64,000 nucleotides of DNA from assembly GCA_000469685.2 (NCBI GenBank), contig LS997565.1, forward strand, positions 2,053,505 to 2,117,504, in the 5' to 3' direction. The notes under the pieces were generated by a model that was not told the DNA's origin, searched no databases, and saw only the letters and a program-made list of their open reading frames with translations. Positions within the stretch are counted from its first letter, which is position 1, and each line of letters starts with the position of its first letter. Below, piece after piece: positions 44,993 through 57,900 of the stretch. This DNA is from Haemonchus contortus (Eukaryota; Nematoda; Chromadorea; Rhabditida; Trichostrongylidae). The position numbers and the translations under genes were made by a program.

Positions 44993-47900
44993 TAAGACCG
45001 CTATGACGTGACTGGAGAGCAGGTTCCAAGAAATAGACCCGTCCACATCACCTAGGCACGTACACGTAGCCATTTCTGACCGAATGGTTGAACATTTATT
45101 CCAAAGCAAAGTCAATAGCCGTTTTCCACAACATCCGTTCCACCCAGTTGCACCCTTTTAGTCGGTAAAAAATGAGATGGAATTTTTTACGAACAAGCTA
45201 AATCAGTAAGCAATGAGTTTTCTGTGCGAACAATTACAAATTCTAACCGAACCACGAGTTTTGCCTGACGCAAAATGACCCAATTCCAGAGTACGCCACA
45301 CGCTCGTTTTGACCCGTGGATCGTATAAACGATTTGATGTGCATGAGCAGCTATGAGCTAGTAGACATTTCAAAAAAGATCAATTTGAACTTATAAAAAA
45401 CTTAATAACTGTATAAATGCTGAATAAATTTCCATTCAGAAAATATAGATAGGCTAGCCTCTATCTAAATAGGACAAGTCCCTATTCAAAAAACAAATAG
45501 TCACAGAGCGAATATATGGTAGAAAAAAGTGCCTCACCGGTTCTCGTAGAAGAATAGGGTCGACGCCGGCAATATCTCCTTGGAATTTTCCTAAATATCC
45601 CTAAATACTGTTCACAAACTTGCGTATCTACTGAAGTAAATTTATCATTTACCTGAGTTGATCCAATCATGTCGAGGTCGTGCCACTACATAGGGATGTA
45701 AGTAAGGTTCAACTAGTTGAAAGACGTTACTATATTGGGCAAGAACTAGTCGTGGACCGGCAGAACCAAGGCCGGTCGCGACGAATAGCCACAGACCGAC
45801 CGTGCTCATCGAATGAGCCTACCTGAAAGCACCGCCCTCACACACCTCTCCCCTCCGGTGGTGGTGGACGAGAGCTCACTCGAAGATGTGCGAGGGAACG
45901 CTCGAACTAGCAAACTTCCTTATGACCATTAAAGCTGTCTGAAAAGAAAGGAGATTTTGTACGGACGTTGTGGAAATTGGTGACTGCAGTAGCGGTTGCG
46001 CCGTGCACCTATCTCTAATTTATTTTGTGAAACATTCGAATGTCCTTCACAATGCAATATACATACCAGTGCTTTTGCTCTCTCAGGTGATTCCTTTCAA
46101 ATCAAACTATTTGAAAGGATGAGTGGCTAGTCGGTTTTGGCGAACCTTAATTTCTGCACCATGCGGTGCCCTATCTCCCACACCAAACGCCTTGCCGGAC
46201 GCAAGAAGTAAAGAGCACTTTCCACTGGAACTGCTATTTGGAACCATTGGAAAATGAACCGTTTTGTCACGACCGTCCTGAAGTGGCAGTTCCAGTAAAG
46301 TTGATGAGAACCGAACTTCGAATCATATGATCGCCTTGAAAAAACCGCAGAACCCGTCCACCACGAATTTTTTCAAACAAGTTTTGTACGCTCTCGAACA
46401 CTACTTAACACACATTTACGCAAACATCAATTCAACTGAGCTGGTCACCTTCCTCATCAAACCAGTTTGACAACTAGAAACTGCTCATCAAATGAAGATT
46501 GGGAGTGAGTCAGGCATGCCTCTAAGATACGTGAAATGAGAAATCTCCCTTCGAAAATTCTTTTAAATCCAGTGCTCAGTTTCTGAAGGATACCGAGAGT
46601 TCCCAAACAAGATGAATAATCAATTAGGCGAAGATTATGCATAGATTCTTCCGGAACCTACTACTGTAATAACCCTGTAACTGATCTAGCAATATTCCTG
46701 TATCATCTGCATTTCCTAGTTCCCCGTAGCTGCTCTACGCTTGCTTTTGTCTGAGTATATGGAATGGATGGCCTGGGTATCCATTTGGAATTCTCCCAGA
46801 TCATCTAGACATAGACTATTCCCCACCTGGAACTACACCCCCCCCCCCTTCCCTTTCTCCCCGCCCATCTTCGCTCGATGAAGTTACAAGCATTTATTGC
46901 TTGTTATTATTATAATAGCACCCTTTATATTCTATAAAGTGCCCATGAAATGCAATTGACTGATGGATGGATACGGTAATAAACAAAGATAATGGCTAAG
47001 ACGACCAAGCACTGACAGGGAAGGCAATCCCCATTCAGGAAAAAGTAGGATCGCTCAGAAAATTTTGAAAAAGATTCGTTTGAGCCATATATTTATTACA
47101 AAAAATCATATTATACTGACATTACAGATCACATATAATACATAGCAAATCAATACGTATAAATTACATGCATGAATCAAGATGCCAAAGCCTAGTGCGA
47201 TTTCCTGGGTCGGTTTTCAGGCGTTTTTTTGAGAGAGGCGAGCGATTTTCGCTTGCTAAAAATTCCTTTGTCAGTGATTTTGACCTCGAAGGTCCAGGCT
47301 AATCTACTGAACTAATCTAATCTACTAATCTATTCTAACTAATCTACTTGATTTTTTGGTAATTTTTTTTTTGCAGCAGCTTTAGGTAAGCTGAGTGAAT
47401 GGTGCGGTTGAGGCAAGTGCAAAGAGTGCTATTGGAGGAAAACTAAATGAGAAGCGAATTCCAAAAGGGGATTTTTAGATGAAAAGCTGTAGAAGCAAGG
47501 ATTACTGAAATCCAAACCTAATGAACCACTGTTTTATTAGGTTCCCAAGCGAATGGGTTTCTTGATCGCAGTGGAAACGATAAAATTCGATTAGAGAAAA
47601 AGCCCAACTGATGCTTGTTAGTAGCTGCTGGGATATGAAGCGGCTATCTCCTCAAAATGGTGAGAATAAGCAGTACCCTCCGTTAAGCGAAGAAATTGTT
47701 ATTTGTGAAGCGTTACTTGGCTTAGTACATATAGCTCTGGTACACTATTTGCTTGCGTTAATGGTAACTTATAGTAGAAGCCCTACTTTTGTCAACCGTT
47801 AATGAAATTTGGTTCAAACCCCATGATTCTGTGCTAATCAAGCAAATCAAGAGATGGAACTGAGGGGTTAAATCAGTTCGCATTCGGCGTGCTCCTCCCT

Positions 47901-48952
47901 GAAGGCACGTTCAAGCAATCAGATTAAGGTCAACGAACCTAGCAAGTTCTTTAAACCATGAAACCCACACCCACTTATCGAAATCCTAAGAACGCAAAGT
48001 GTGGGATCAAGCAATGAATGAAGAATGAAAAGTAGTTTGTCGATAGTCAAAGAGTTTACTTATTACGAAAAAATCGGGAAAGCGAGTTCTTCTGAAGCCC
48101 AATTACTGCGATATTTATCATTATCGCTATTCCCAAAATAAGTAGCTCATGGGAGCACACGTGATGTTGTGAGACAGTAGTCCGGGCTATGCGTCCTGGC
48201 ACGAATATTTGCTAGTGATGACCTCATTACTAATTTACCTTAACAGCCCTGTTTGGGCTCTCACTAAAGTCTTTTTTATTGTGTCGTATACGTGCGGGTT
48301 TCCTATGGTCGTCTAATGTCTCTTAAAGTTCACTGGGTGGATTTACTGTAGCGAACAATCCTGCTGACTGAGAAATGTATCATGTCATGGACAAGGAAGA
48401 AAACGAGATAAGCTTGACTTGAAGCAATTTCTTCAATCTTAAAATGGTAGCGATTTTACTAAATCGTTCTTGGCCGAATTACTATATAATCGATTTTCCA
48501 GAATGTTCCAAGATTCTCTAGCGGGGCATAATGTGACCGTTCCATTGAATCAAGGTGTCCATTGATTGACTGAGAAAATTATGAAAATCTTTATGGGGGT
48601 TCAAACCCAGTGGGGAAAGTAAACGACTAGAAAACCTCTCCTAAATAATAGCTGTCTGTAAGAGGTCTTCAATGAGCGTCTGTGTGATGGCTGGCGTTCG
48701 AATCGGATCCATACCGATGAGTGACTGAGTGATTCTAACAGATTATGCGATTTTTCTTCTGGGAGTCTTCTCGACAGACTCACTGAAAAACAATGGATTT
48801 GGGTTACTCCCTCGCTCGTAATGAACGAAACAATCGGAGGGTCACAAAGGGTTTAGGTTTAGTGAACTGCTGTGGTTACTTCTACTGTTTGACATGTTAT
48901 TTAGGGATCTCCTTCTATAGGATTAGTAATACTGGATATGTTTTCAACGATG
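44993..48952. other. Non-coding stretch between mariner and the K2P gene
   Basis: Nearly 4 kb without a recognised gene. Frames at 45482-45670 (-), 46457-46642 (-) and 47611-47802 (+) are short and lack motifs. A poly-C stretch lies near 46840-46850. The 3'UTR of the minus-strand K2P gene should occupy the right-hand end; a TTTATT (AATAAA on the minus strand) near 48275 is a weak candidate poly(A) signal. A fragment near 48690 (GCGTTCGAATCGGATCC) resembles a tRNA T-arm. Confidence 0.4.
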
Positions 48953-51900
48953 TTAATGACTTGATCGGATTCGACGATCAAAGATTTGCCTTTTCTTTCG
49001 CTCTTGAGGACTTTGACGGTCGAACATCTCGGCTAACATCGACACAGGCAGTTGTTTTTCTGCATGCATACCATCAACCTGTAAATAGGGTACCGGTAAC
49101 CTAGTTGAACACGAATACCTTCCTGCCCCTCCACCCCTCCCCACCATGCCCCTCCCCCTTCTTTCTTGAAAAAATACTTAGCAAGTCGAACCATTCCCTG
49201 TTCTTCCTCAAGAATATTCCTAATAGCCGATATTAATTCAAACGGTTTCCGCAGACGAATCTGGTACCCCCTAACAGGAGTGCTGGAAGGCTTGATTTGA
49301 TTCAAACTGTAACGTTCGGGATTCGATCCCCGGCCAGTTCCTTTGGTCTAAGGCCACTTAGCATAAGTTCACTTCACGAGAAATTCCTTCCGAATCCTCT
49401 CGGTTGATATATTTAACCAAAGTGTGATTTGATGAATTAATATAATTACCGGATCCCAATGAAGCGACTCTTCAGAACCGTCCTCTTCTTCGGCTTGTTG
49501 GCTTTCCTCTTCAACATCCTGGAATTATGATAAATTAGGAATTCTCGTCCAACTTTTCTATAATCGGCTGGAACACTTAAAGTTTCCCACTGAAACCAGT
49601 GTAAGATCAATCCAAAAGAGCATTTTGAACGATCAGGCGGCCCAGAATAAGGCCCTTCTTCCTTCGGTTGGAGCAAAAAAGGGCGGTGGGACGGTTAACG
49701 AGGCCTCATTGACCCCCCCCCCCCGCCATTTTGGCTCCAATCGTAGCTAGAGCACTCATTTATCCGCCAATGGCTGCTTTCATAGTCCGCCGGCGTGCCG
49801 GCGCGCGTCCCGGCGGAGGCAGTGCTAGGGGGGAGGAGGGAGGCAGACAGTGTAAGGCAAACAGTCCACGCCCCTTCGAAGGTTGTTTGTTTTCAACCCC
49901 TCGAAGGGGCGTGGACTGTTTGCCTATCTGTCTGCCTCCCTCCTCCCCGCTAGCACTGCCTCCGCCGGCACGCACGCCGGCACGCCGGCCGGCCGGCCGG
50001 CGGACTATGAAAGCAGCCAATGTATCCATTGCCGGAACTTAGGGCCGTGCCAGGGGCTCCTGCACCTTCTGAAGTCATCAGTCGGCGATCTCCACTTTCT
50101 CCAGCATGGTTGTGTGGAGAGTGAAGATCTGGTTCAGACCAAAAGACACCCACCTTCCAATCGCTCATAGTTGGCATATCACCGTGTAATGACGACCCGG
50201 CCGGTTTCTTTTTAGCAAAAGCTCGGCGTATCCGTTTCCGAGCTGATGACATTTTTGACGGAGATTTTCGTTCATCCTGAAGCGAAGAGCCAGTAATAGG
50301 GCCAGAAAAAAATGTTGGCTTCAAGAATATCTCCAAATTAAGCAGAAACGAAAGAGGTGAGCCTGCAAGTTTCATCAAACGTACCAGGTCTTCGGTCTGA
50401 ATGGTTCTCTCTCCAATAACTGGACATGGTGTCTGGATACGGGCATTTTTTGTCTCGATCTCTGTGGCTACCTCAGCATCTATCTGTTCAGGTTGAGCTG
50501 TCTGTGAAATCTGATCCATTGTCGGTAAGGATTCCGTTTGACAGGGTGCATCCTGAAAAAGCTCCCTATGGGATAGTCCCTTACCCTTTGAAAAAGGTAT
50601 TGCATACCATAAGATGCGACATCGCTGTCATCACTTCCTCGTCGGTCACTTCGACAATCGTTGTTTGAGCTTCAGCGTTGATCAGTTGAGAGGCTTCGGT
50701 CTGCACCTCCTGTTCCTGACTTTCACTTTTCAGCTCTTCCGTTTGGCACGAGCTATGTTCCACCAGCGTCTCCATGGTCTGCTCCGTTTTGTCTGACCTT
50801 CACCAGCAATTTTTAGCAGTAAATAAATTGATATTGATTTTCAAAAAAAAGACTAACATTTCCAAACCATCAGTCTGGACTTCTTCCTCATGCATCACAA
50901 CTATAGGAATTTCGTTGGCTTCTTCCATAAGGATCTAGAGAATGTTTCCGTTTATTAATGTTCTTGGAAAACCAAAAAATGGGAGGGTTAAACTCTCCTG
51001 GAACTCTCTCTGGAGCTTGGAAGCTCGAAAAATCAGCACTTACCTGTTTTTGCACCATCTGTTCAAGTTCTTGTGGTGGTTCTTCGTTCTCCTTATTCTC
51101 TTGAATTGTAAAGATTTTAGGCATGCCTAAATTCACTACACTTGATTGGGCGGCCTTCATTAGTTTACGAACATCCTCGTATCAGAAACCTAAATCCTCA
51201 AGTAGAAGTTTCCTTGAATAAAAGTAATGTGGCTGTAGGGCGCCTCTACTTACCACCCCCCATCCCGCACGCCTCCTCACTCCTCCCGTCCCAGACTTTG
51301 CGTCTCTGGCAAAAGTGTTAGATTTCTCATAAGGAGCTTCAGGTGCAAGGCTGCTGAATTCCGAGTTTGGGTCAGGACACGCCGCCACAATCGCCTAGCC
51401 AAAACTAGGTCATAGCAGTGGCCTCGGATTAATTGAGACAACATTGTAAAGGTGAAAGTAATCAAGAGTAGGGTTGCATTACTATCATCTATTTGCACAA
51501 ACGCTTCCTTTTCTTCAAGCAAGTCATCAGCAGTTTTCCCCAACGAATTTCATAGCATTCCTCAACTAATATCAGCGATAAGTTATTTTTCTCAAAAAGA
51601 TTCGGTTTGGAGGTAGCCTAATCTATGGAAGTCTCTTAGACCGACTGAGATTCTATTATTTTTTTTTCAATTTCATACTCTTAGACGTGAAAAGACAAAC
51701 CAGTTTTTTCGTCAAGATCGTTGAGAATTGGTGGTAGTTCGATGCCTTTCTCTTGGGCCTCTTGAGCAACTTTCTCCATAGCGACTTTTTTCTTTTCCTT
51801 ACTGAAAAGAAATTGCTCTAAGGATAGTCCAAGGCCGAGAAATTCAACTAATAGGAGAAGTTTAAGGAAAAATCGAGACATAGTATTCTACAGCTTTAAT

Positions 51901-54900
51901 GACCACAACGACTCACCTTAAAAGTGGCATCAAATATTTGGCCGTTTTGTTGCCGCTCCACATGCGCATCATTCCAACTGAAGCTCCCATTTGATCCCCA
52001 CCTGAAACACTGGTAACTAGTCTTATTAATAGGTAAAAAGGTTTGACTAGTTCCAATATCAAAGCATGGGGTGGCGTTACTTCCCCCCGATTCCTTACCA
52101 CAAGCGGCAGTGGTTCCAAGGCCACCCTTTCGCTGGAGAGACAAACCCTTCCCTTCATAGCGCGCGATCGGTTGCGGCACGTGCGACGCGAATGTCGGGG
52201 AGGAGTACCCACACCCCACAACATGAATCCTTACTAATTGTAGGTCTTATTATCTAGCTTTTCCATTTAACAATACAGAAAACACAATACCGAGACCTTA
52301 CCTGCTGCCATTTTTTCTTGATATTCGATAGCCACTTTGAGCATTAAATTAATGTAGAAATCTTCTAGTGCAACCTGAAATTAATATTTATTTTCGCTCT
52401 GCTGCTCGCTAAGGCTTAGTCCTATGAGAGCCAGGATTATAGCAACGGTGCCAAGACAACATTCCTGGATGAAAGACCCGATCCTGTCCCTCCCCAAGAC
52501 ATTCGTTAATCCGAGGTTTTGTGCAATTTGGAACTGCTTTCGAAAAGGTTAGCGTGTTGAATACCAGGCTGTGGCTACCTTGGGAGCTCCCTTCCTGACA
52601 ATTAAGGTTACGACTGGGAAGAGTATACGGGAAGGCTCAACCATCGAAATTAGCTTACCCTGGGCCTTTGGTACTGTAGCTTACCTGCACAACGTTGATA
52701 CTCATACTGACCAGCGAAAGTCCAATGATTACAAAAACAAAGCACAAAACCATCATGCTGAAAAGGAATACCGTAACGCCGATGATACAATGAAATTACC
52801 GTATCCTAGTAAATACAAGTAGGTATAACAAACAGACAGAAGATTACTATGCAGTTCTTCAAATAAAATCGTGAAAGTTTAGAAGACAGTATCAACAAAG
52901 CAAAAAAAAATTTAAAAATATGGTAGTTCAACTCACTCTCTTCTTGATACCGATATATCACCTAAACCTATTGTTGATAGACTGATATACATAAAATAAC
53001 AGCTTTCAGCATATGTCCAGTCTTCCCATAGACGAAACAGAGCCGAACAGAAGAATATCCAACCAATAGTGATACCGAGTGCGACCTGAATCCAAGTTCG
53101 AAATTTCCTTCTTTCTCAAGTCAGGAGACATGTCAGATGGCGCAATGGCAAGAGGGTGAGTATCACGCAAATACAGTTCTCAAGATCGAAATCCCTTTCC
53201 GCAGTGTAGAGTTCTACCAATTCTTTTGATTTTATTTCAGTAAAAGACTTAGAGGGTCCTATAGGCAATACCTCTTCCATTACCTGGTCGACGGTTCTTC
53301 ACAGGACGAAGGTTAGGCTATTTTACTGGGAGATGCTGAACCCAAATGGGAAGAGAAAAAGGCAAGAAAGGCAAATAGCATGGAAGGTCGGCGGCAACTA
53401 AGTTAATGAGTGTTGATTCCTGCTAGGGTATGGCCCCTGTTTTAATGGAAACCAGCCCACAGACCGCCGAAACCCCAGGCCTAGGCCCTCGGCGGTCTGT
53501 GGGCTGGTTTCCATTAAAACACTTATTTTTCTGCCGAACCTTGTCGCTTGGATCGCATTCCCTCTAGGTCCTGAGGGAGAGGTCCCATCATTTGTACCAC
53601 AGGGGTCATGAGAGCGAGGTTCCATTATTGGTAAGCAATATGTCTTCAGACCGTAAACAAAACTTCTACTTGTTAAACATTCCTAATATTCTCAAAATCG
53701 ATGATCAGCGATCTGGTAAACAAAGAACAGAAGGATGGCTCACTTTGACACTCATTCTGGGTGTCTTCTGTTCGTCTTCATCCTCAATTTCACCAATTGA
53801 GGGTAGGCTACCAAATTCAGAATGCATCGAAGATGCGTCCACGGTATGTGCCTCACCTCGTTCTATCGTATCCATCTGAAAAACCATAGAGCAAAAAATG
53901 TGTAATGTTGATGGAAAGAAAAACTAAAGTATTCTTAATATTGCCTCATGCCACAGTACATCCATATTACTGTATTTATTACTGTATTAATAAAATTGTC
54001 GATTGTAACGTCATACACATCATACAACAATGAAACACACCTCATCTAACTTTGAATTCTTCCTTTGTCCCCTTGAACAGACACGTAACACACCCAAATA
54101 GGTGCCGAATGCCTCGACATTCTGTAAAAATGTAAAATCATACTCAGTCTAAAAAATGTAAGTTCGATCGTTCTCAGCCGACTTTCCCCTAGTTCTCATT
54201 ATTTTTCAAAATTTAAAATAAAACCGGAATTTATAAGACTAGCAGCAACCTTCACGCATCCGTTGATGTTGTTGTAAAGGAATTTGCCGCAGTCGTTCAG
54301 TGTGATAAGCATTAGTGGAATGCCAATACATGAATAGATTACGGTAAGAATTCGTCCAGCAACGGTAACGCATGCGATGTCACCGTAACCTGAAAGTAAG
54401 CTTAATTGGGTGAAAAAGGAATAAGGATGGTCTTTGGGCGTTCAACAATCCCGTTTGAGGGGTGCGCCTCTGCACTAGATTTTCACTCGGATTCGGAGTG
54501 GTGTTTGAATGCGTATGTAGCCTAATCATGAATTGCAGGTGGCTAGCCGTTCTACAAGTCAAAGCTTATCCTCCTAAACAATTCTGGTACCAATTAACCG
54601 ATCCCGAAAGGAAGGAAGGCCCGGTTGATAGGTTCGGATATCAATCGGGATTCGACCGTGGACCATGCTGGTGTGATGGTGCGCCACTTGCTACTACACC
54701 ACTATTAGTAGTTTCAGAAGCACTAGAAGGAATGGCGTCCACCAGATGACAAAAAAACTTATTTTGAGGGTCGCATTTTATAAAATTTCTATTTTGCAGA
54801 GAAAAAAATTACTATCTCTCCATTGTTTCAATTATTCTGGTCAAAGATCTGAGCCATGGCCTATCCAAGCTGGTCAGCTGGTTGCAGTGACGGAATGGTC

Positions 54901-57900
54901 GGAGTGTGCCCGTAAATCCATCATCCACGTTATAGGCCAAGGATCGTGGCAAATGACGTTGTTACGTGTGGTACCGCCTCCACACTGGGATCAACTGGCG
55001 GGCCGACCTTGCTCAGTGGTATCAAGCTTCCCATATTTTGCTACCGGATTTACCGTATACTCTTACGCATAAATGGACCGGATGCCTTGTGGCGGAGGCC
55101 ACTGCGACACCAGTACTTTTGACCAATTTGATAGAAAGAAAATTTCAATTGGATTTAAATTCCAGTTTCGATTTCAGACTTGAGCAAATTAATTCTATAA
55201 ACGAAAGCATGGCTCATTCCAAAGACAGAGCAAGTAGCAATAATCGATTCCTATTTCATTCAATAAAATGGTGAGATCATGCCAATCGTCTAAGCACTCC
55301 CTGTCACTCACTTGTTGTAACAATGGCAGCTAAGTGCACCATGAACAATCAGGAGACAATCCTTTCGTAATTTACAACTGATTAAAATGGAAATCAAATA
55401 AACTAAAGAATAATCAAACACTTCATCGGGAATTCTAGCCTGGTGAGCTCCAAACACTCGTCCAAAAATCCTCCTAACCCCACTATTCTTCGAGAGAAAC
55501 CTTTCAAAAAACGAAAAGCGAACCAACGCCTGGTTAGCTAAACGTTGCCGGATGAACTAAAAAATGCTAGAAAATCGATACTGATCGAAGTTATTGGTTT
55601 TCTCTGAGAGACTGAATAAGGGTAATGAGCCTCACCACAGACCAACTACAATCGTAGGAGCCGAAACCTCACGACCAATAAGTTTAGGGGCTAGTAAATG
55701 ATATTAGTCGGAATTATTGATTCTTCGCAGAAGGATGAGAAATTCTCCGAATAGTTCTCCATACTCAGCACATATAGTTATGAAAATTGTATTTCCGCAG
55801 ACTACTCATTCACTGAGCGGAACTATCGCAAACTTCTTAGTCGTGCTCTCACAGTCATGCACATCCAAAGCTGGACAATGAGGGTATTTACCTTTTCTGA
55901 CGACACTCGCTGAATCGGCTTCTCCTTCCAGCTAGTCCAAGTTGAACCCCTCGTCTCAAAAATCAATTCGTTCTACCAAACAACTACCTCCTGGCCATGA
56001 CGATCAGTCATCAGGGCACGACGGGCGAGATACGAAATAAATAGCCCTCCAGTACGAGTGATTACCACTGAACCACGTAATCGTTCATGGGTAGTAAAGC
56101 TCTCAGGCTGATTGATGAAAAACTATACTGACTTGTGAGAGCGAGCCACAAGTCCAGCACGGCCACGAATTGGATACTACGTAGCACTCATTTTTAAACA
56201 AATAAAAATCATTCAAAGTAAACAAAAAAAACGCTTCAGAGAAAAATGAGTAGCACTAAAATGTGTTTATTATAAGGACGAAAAATCAAAGAGAGACCAA
56301 ACTAAATAGTCAGCTCTATTTCGGGATACGCCATACATTCGACTTCCATTCAGAATCGTAGTTGCATTTGCGCGAGTATGTAGCTTATAAAATTGTTTGA
56401 GGCGGCCAGCCGATGTAAAAGACGGTGCCGACGTCCTTCCAGATAGGTCTGATGCTAACTAGCCAACTTCAATGGGAGAGAGGCTTTGTTAGACCTGGGC
56501 TAGTGTTGATCCGGGACTCCAACTTCGGACCATGCGTGTCATAGTGCTTTGTGTAAGTGCTCAAGGCAAAAAGCTCGAAATTATAAAAAAATTACTGCGT
56601 TAACAGCAAAACAATGATTTTTTGAAATGTCCGAATTTGGAAGACAATGTTGGTGGGAAGGAAGGGGGAGGGGGGAGGGAGGGTACCCTTGATCAAAATG
56701 TCAAATACAATTGGAATTTTAGCCAAGATCCTTCCAATCCCCTTCCGTTTCTCTTCGAAAAGATTGTAAATTCCTAGAAACTAATAAACAATTGTACAAA
56801 AACTTCCCAATGGAACTGACCTATAGTCGTAAACAGCGTTCCCGAATAATACATAGCGGACATCAAACTCCATTGCGACTCATTGCTAACCTGAATATGA
56901 GAAGTTCAAGGTATGAGCTACCCATTACTACCTAGTAAACGAGTAATCTGCCTTCATTTCTGCATGTTGACCAGCTTACCGAGAATCCTAACTGGTTTTG
57001 AAAGTAATCTACTGCATCATCAATGAAGCGAAGCCGAATTTCTCGTCGTCGCGCCGCACGGTCGTGAAAGATCTCGTCCATGCGACGTCGGAGAAGCTCG
57101 CGTTCTCGGCTGGAAAAAAAACTTCACACTATCCAATCTCAACCCGAAATTCGGAATACGGAATTCTGGGTTCTGGCGTAGGGACTGTTTCAAAGCCATA
57201 AAAGTAAAGAACTTACATATATATCCGATATTGTTCGTCTTTAAGATCCTGATCAGTTGATGATTCGAGTAAATAGAATATCACAGATCCGACTGCCATA
57301 TACAACATAATAAACATCAATGGGAACAAATATCTGATATGATAACGTTTGTACAGGGCTCGTAAACGTCCAGTCCATGTCAAAGGTGGTGGAGGTTCAG
57401 CACTTTGTGGCGGTCGATGTACACCAGACTGAAAATGATGGGTATCAACATTAACATTCATTTATTATCTTACAAAAGTATCCGGAAATAACATACCTTT
57501 TTGGCTCTGGTACTACCGAACTTTTTTTTTTATAGAACCCTTTGAAAGAAATATAACATGTAATACTAACCAGTTAGGGGTAGTCTACTTACCGTGGGAC
57601 ATTGAATGGAGACCCAGATATATCGATAGAGTTTTGAATGCTGTTTACGAAAATGGAAATTAAAACTGCAAAATGATTCTCCTTAAAAAGTTATGGGGGC
57701 CCGAATTTTGCTCGACAGTAGTATCAAATGGAAACGCGAACTCGTCGCTTCCATATCAAACGCCCACGTTACCTAGTGGTAGTGGTCTCGCTTCGTGGGC
57801 GTAAAATGAGGTGAGGGATCTCTCCCCGCCATTGTCCGCACTTTTGCAGAGTGTTTTTTCATTTTATCAAAGGCTCTCTAAACGTTTTCTGATATTTCTT

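Noticed and set aside
49300..49335. tRNA-like GGGATTCGATCCCCGG
   Set aside because: A T-arm alone; no acceptor, D or anticodon arms can be folded around it.
51277..51543. Minus-strand frame with LGKTADDLLEEKEAF as a possible K2P tail exon
   Set aside because: No AG acceptor fits the frame, and exon 13 joins exon 14 (51126) in perfect phase without it.
51681..51700. Early stop of the K2P channel after LSFHV
   Set aside because: A donor at 51695-51700 leads in phase to seven more tail exons with consistent composition and a final stop at 48953.
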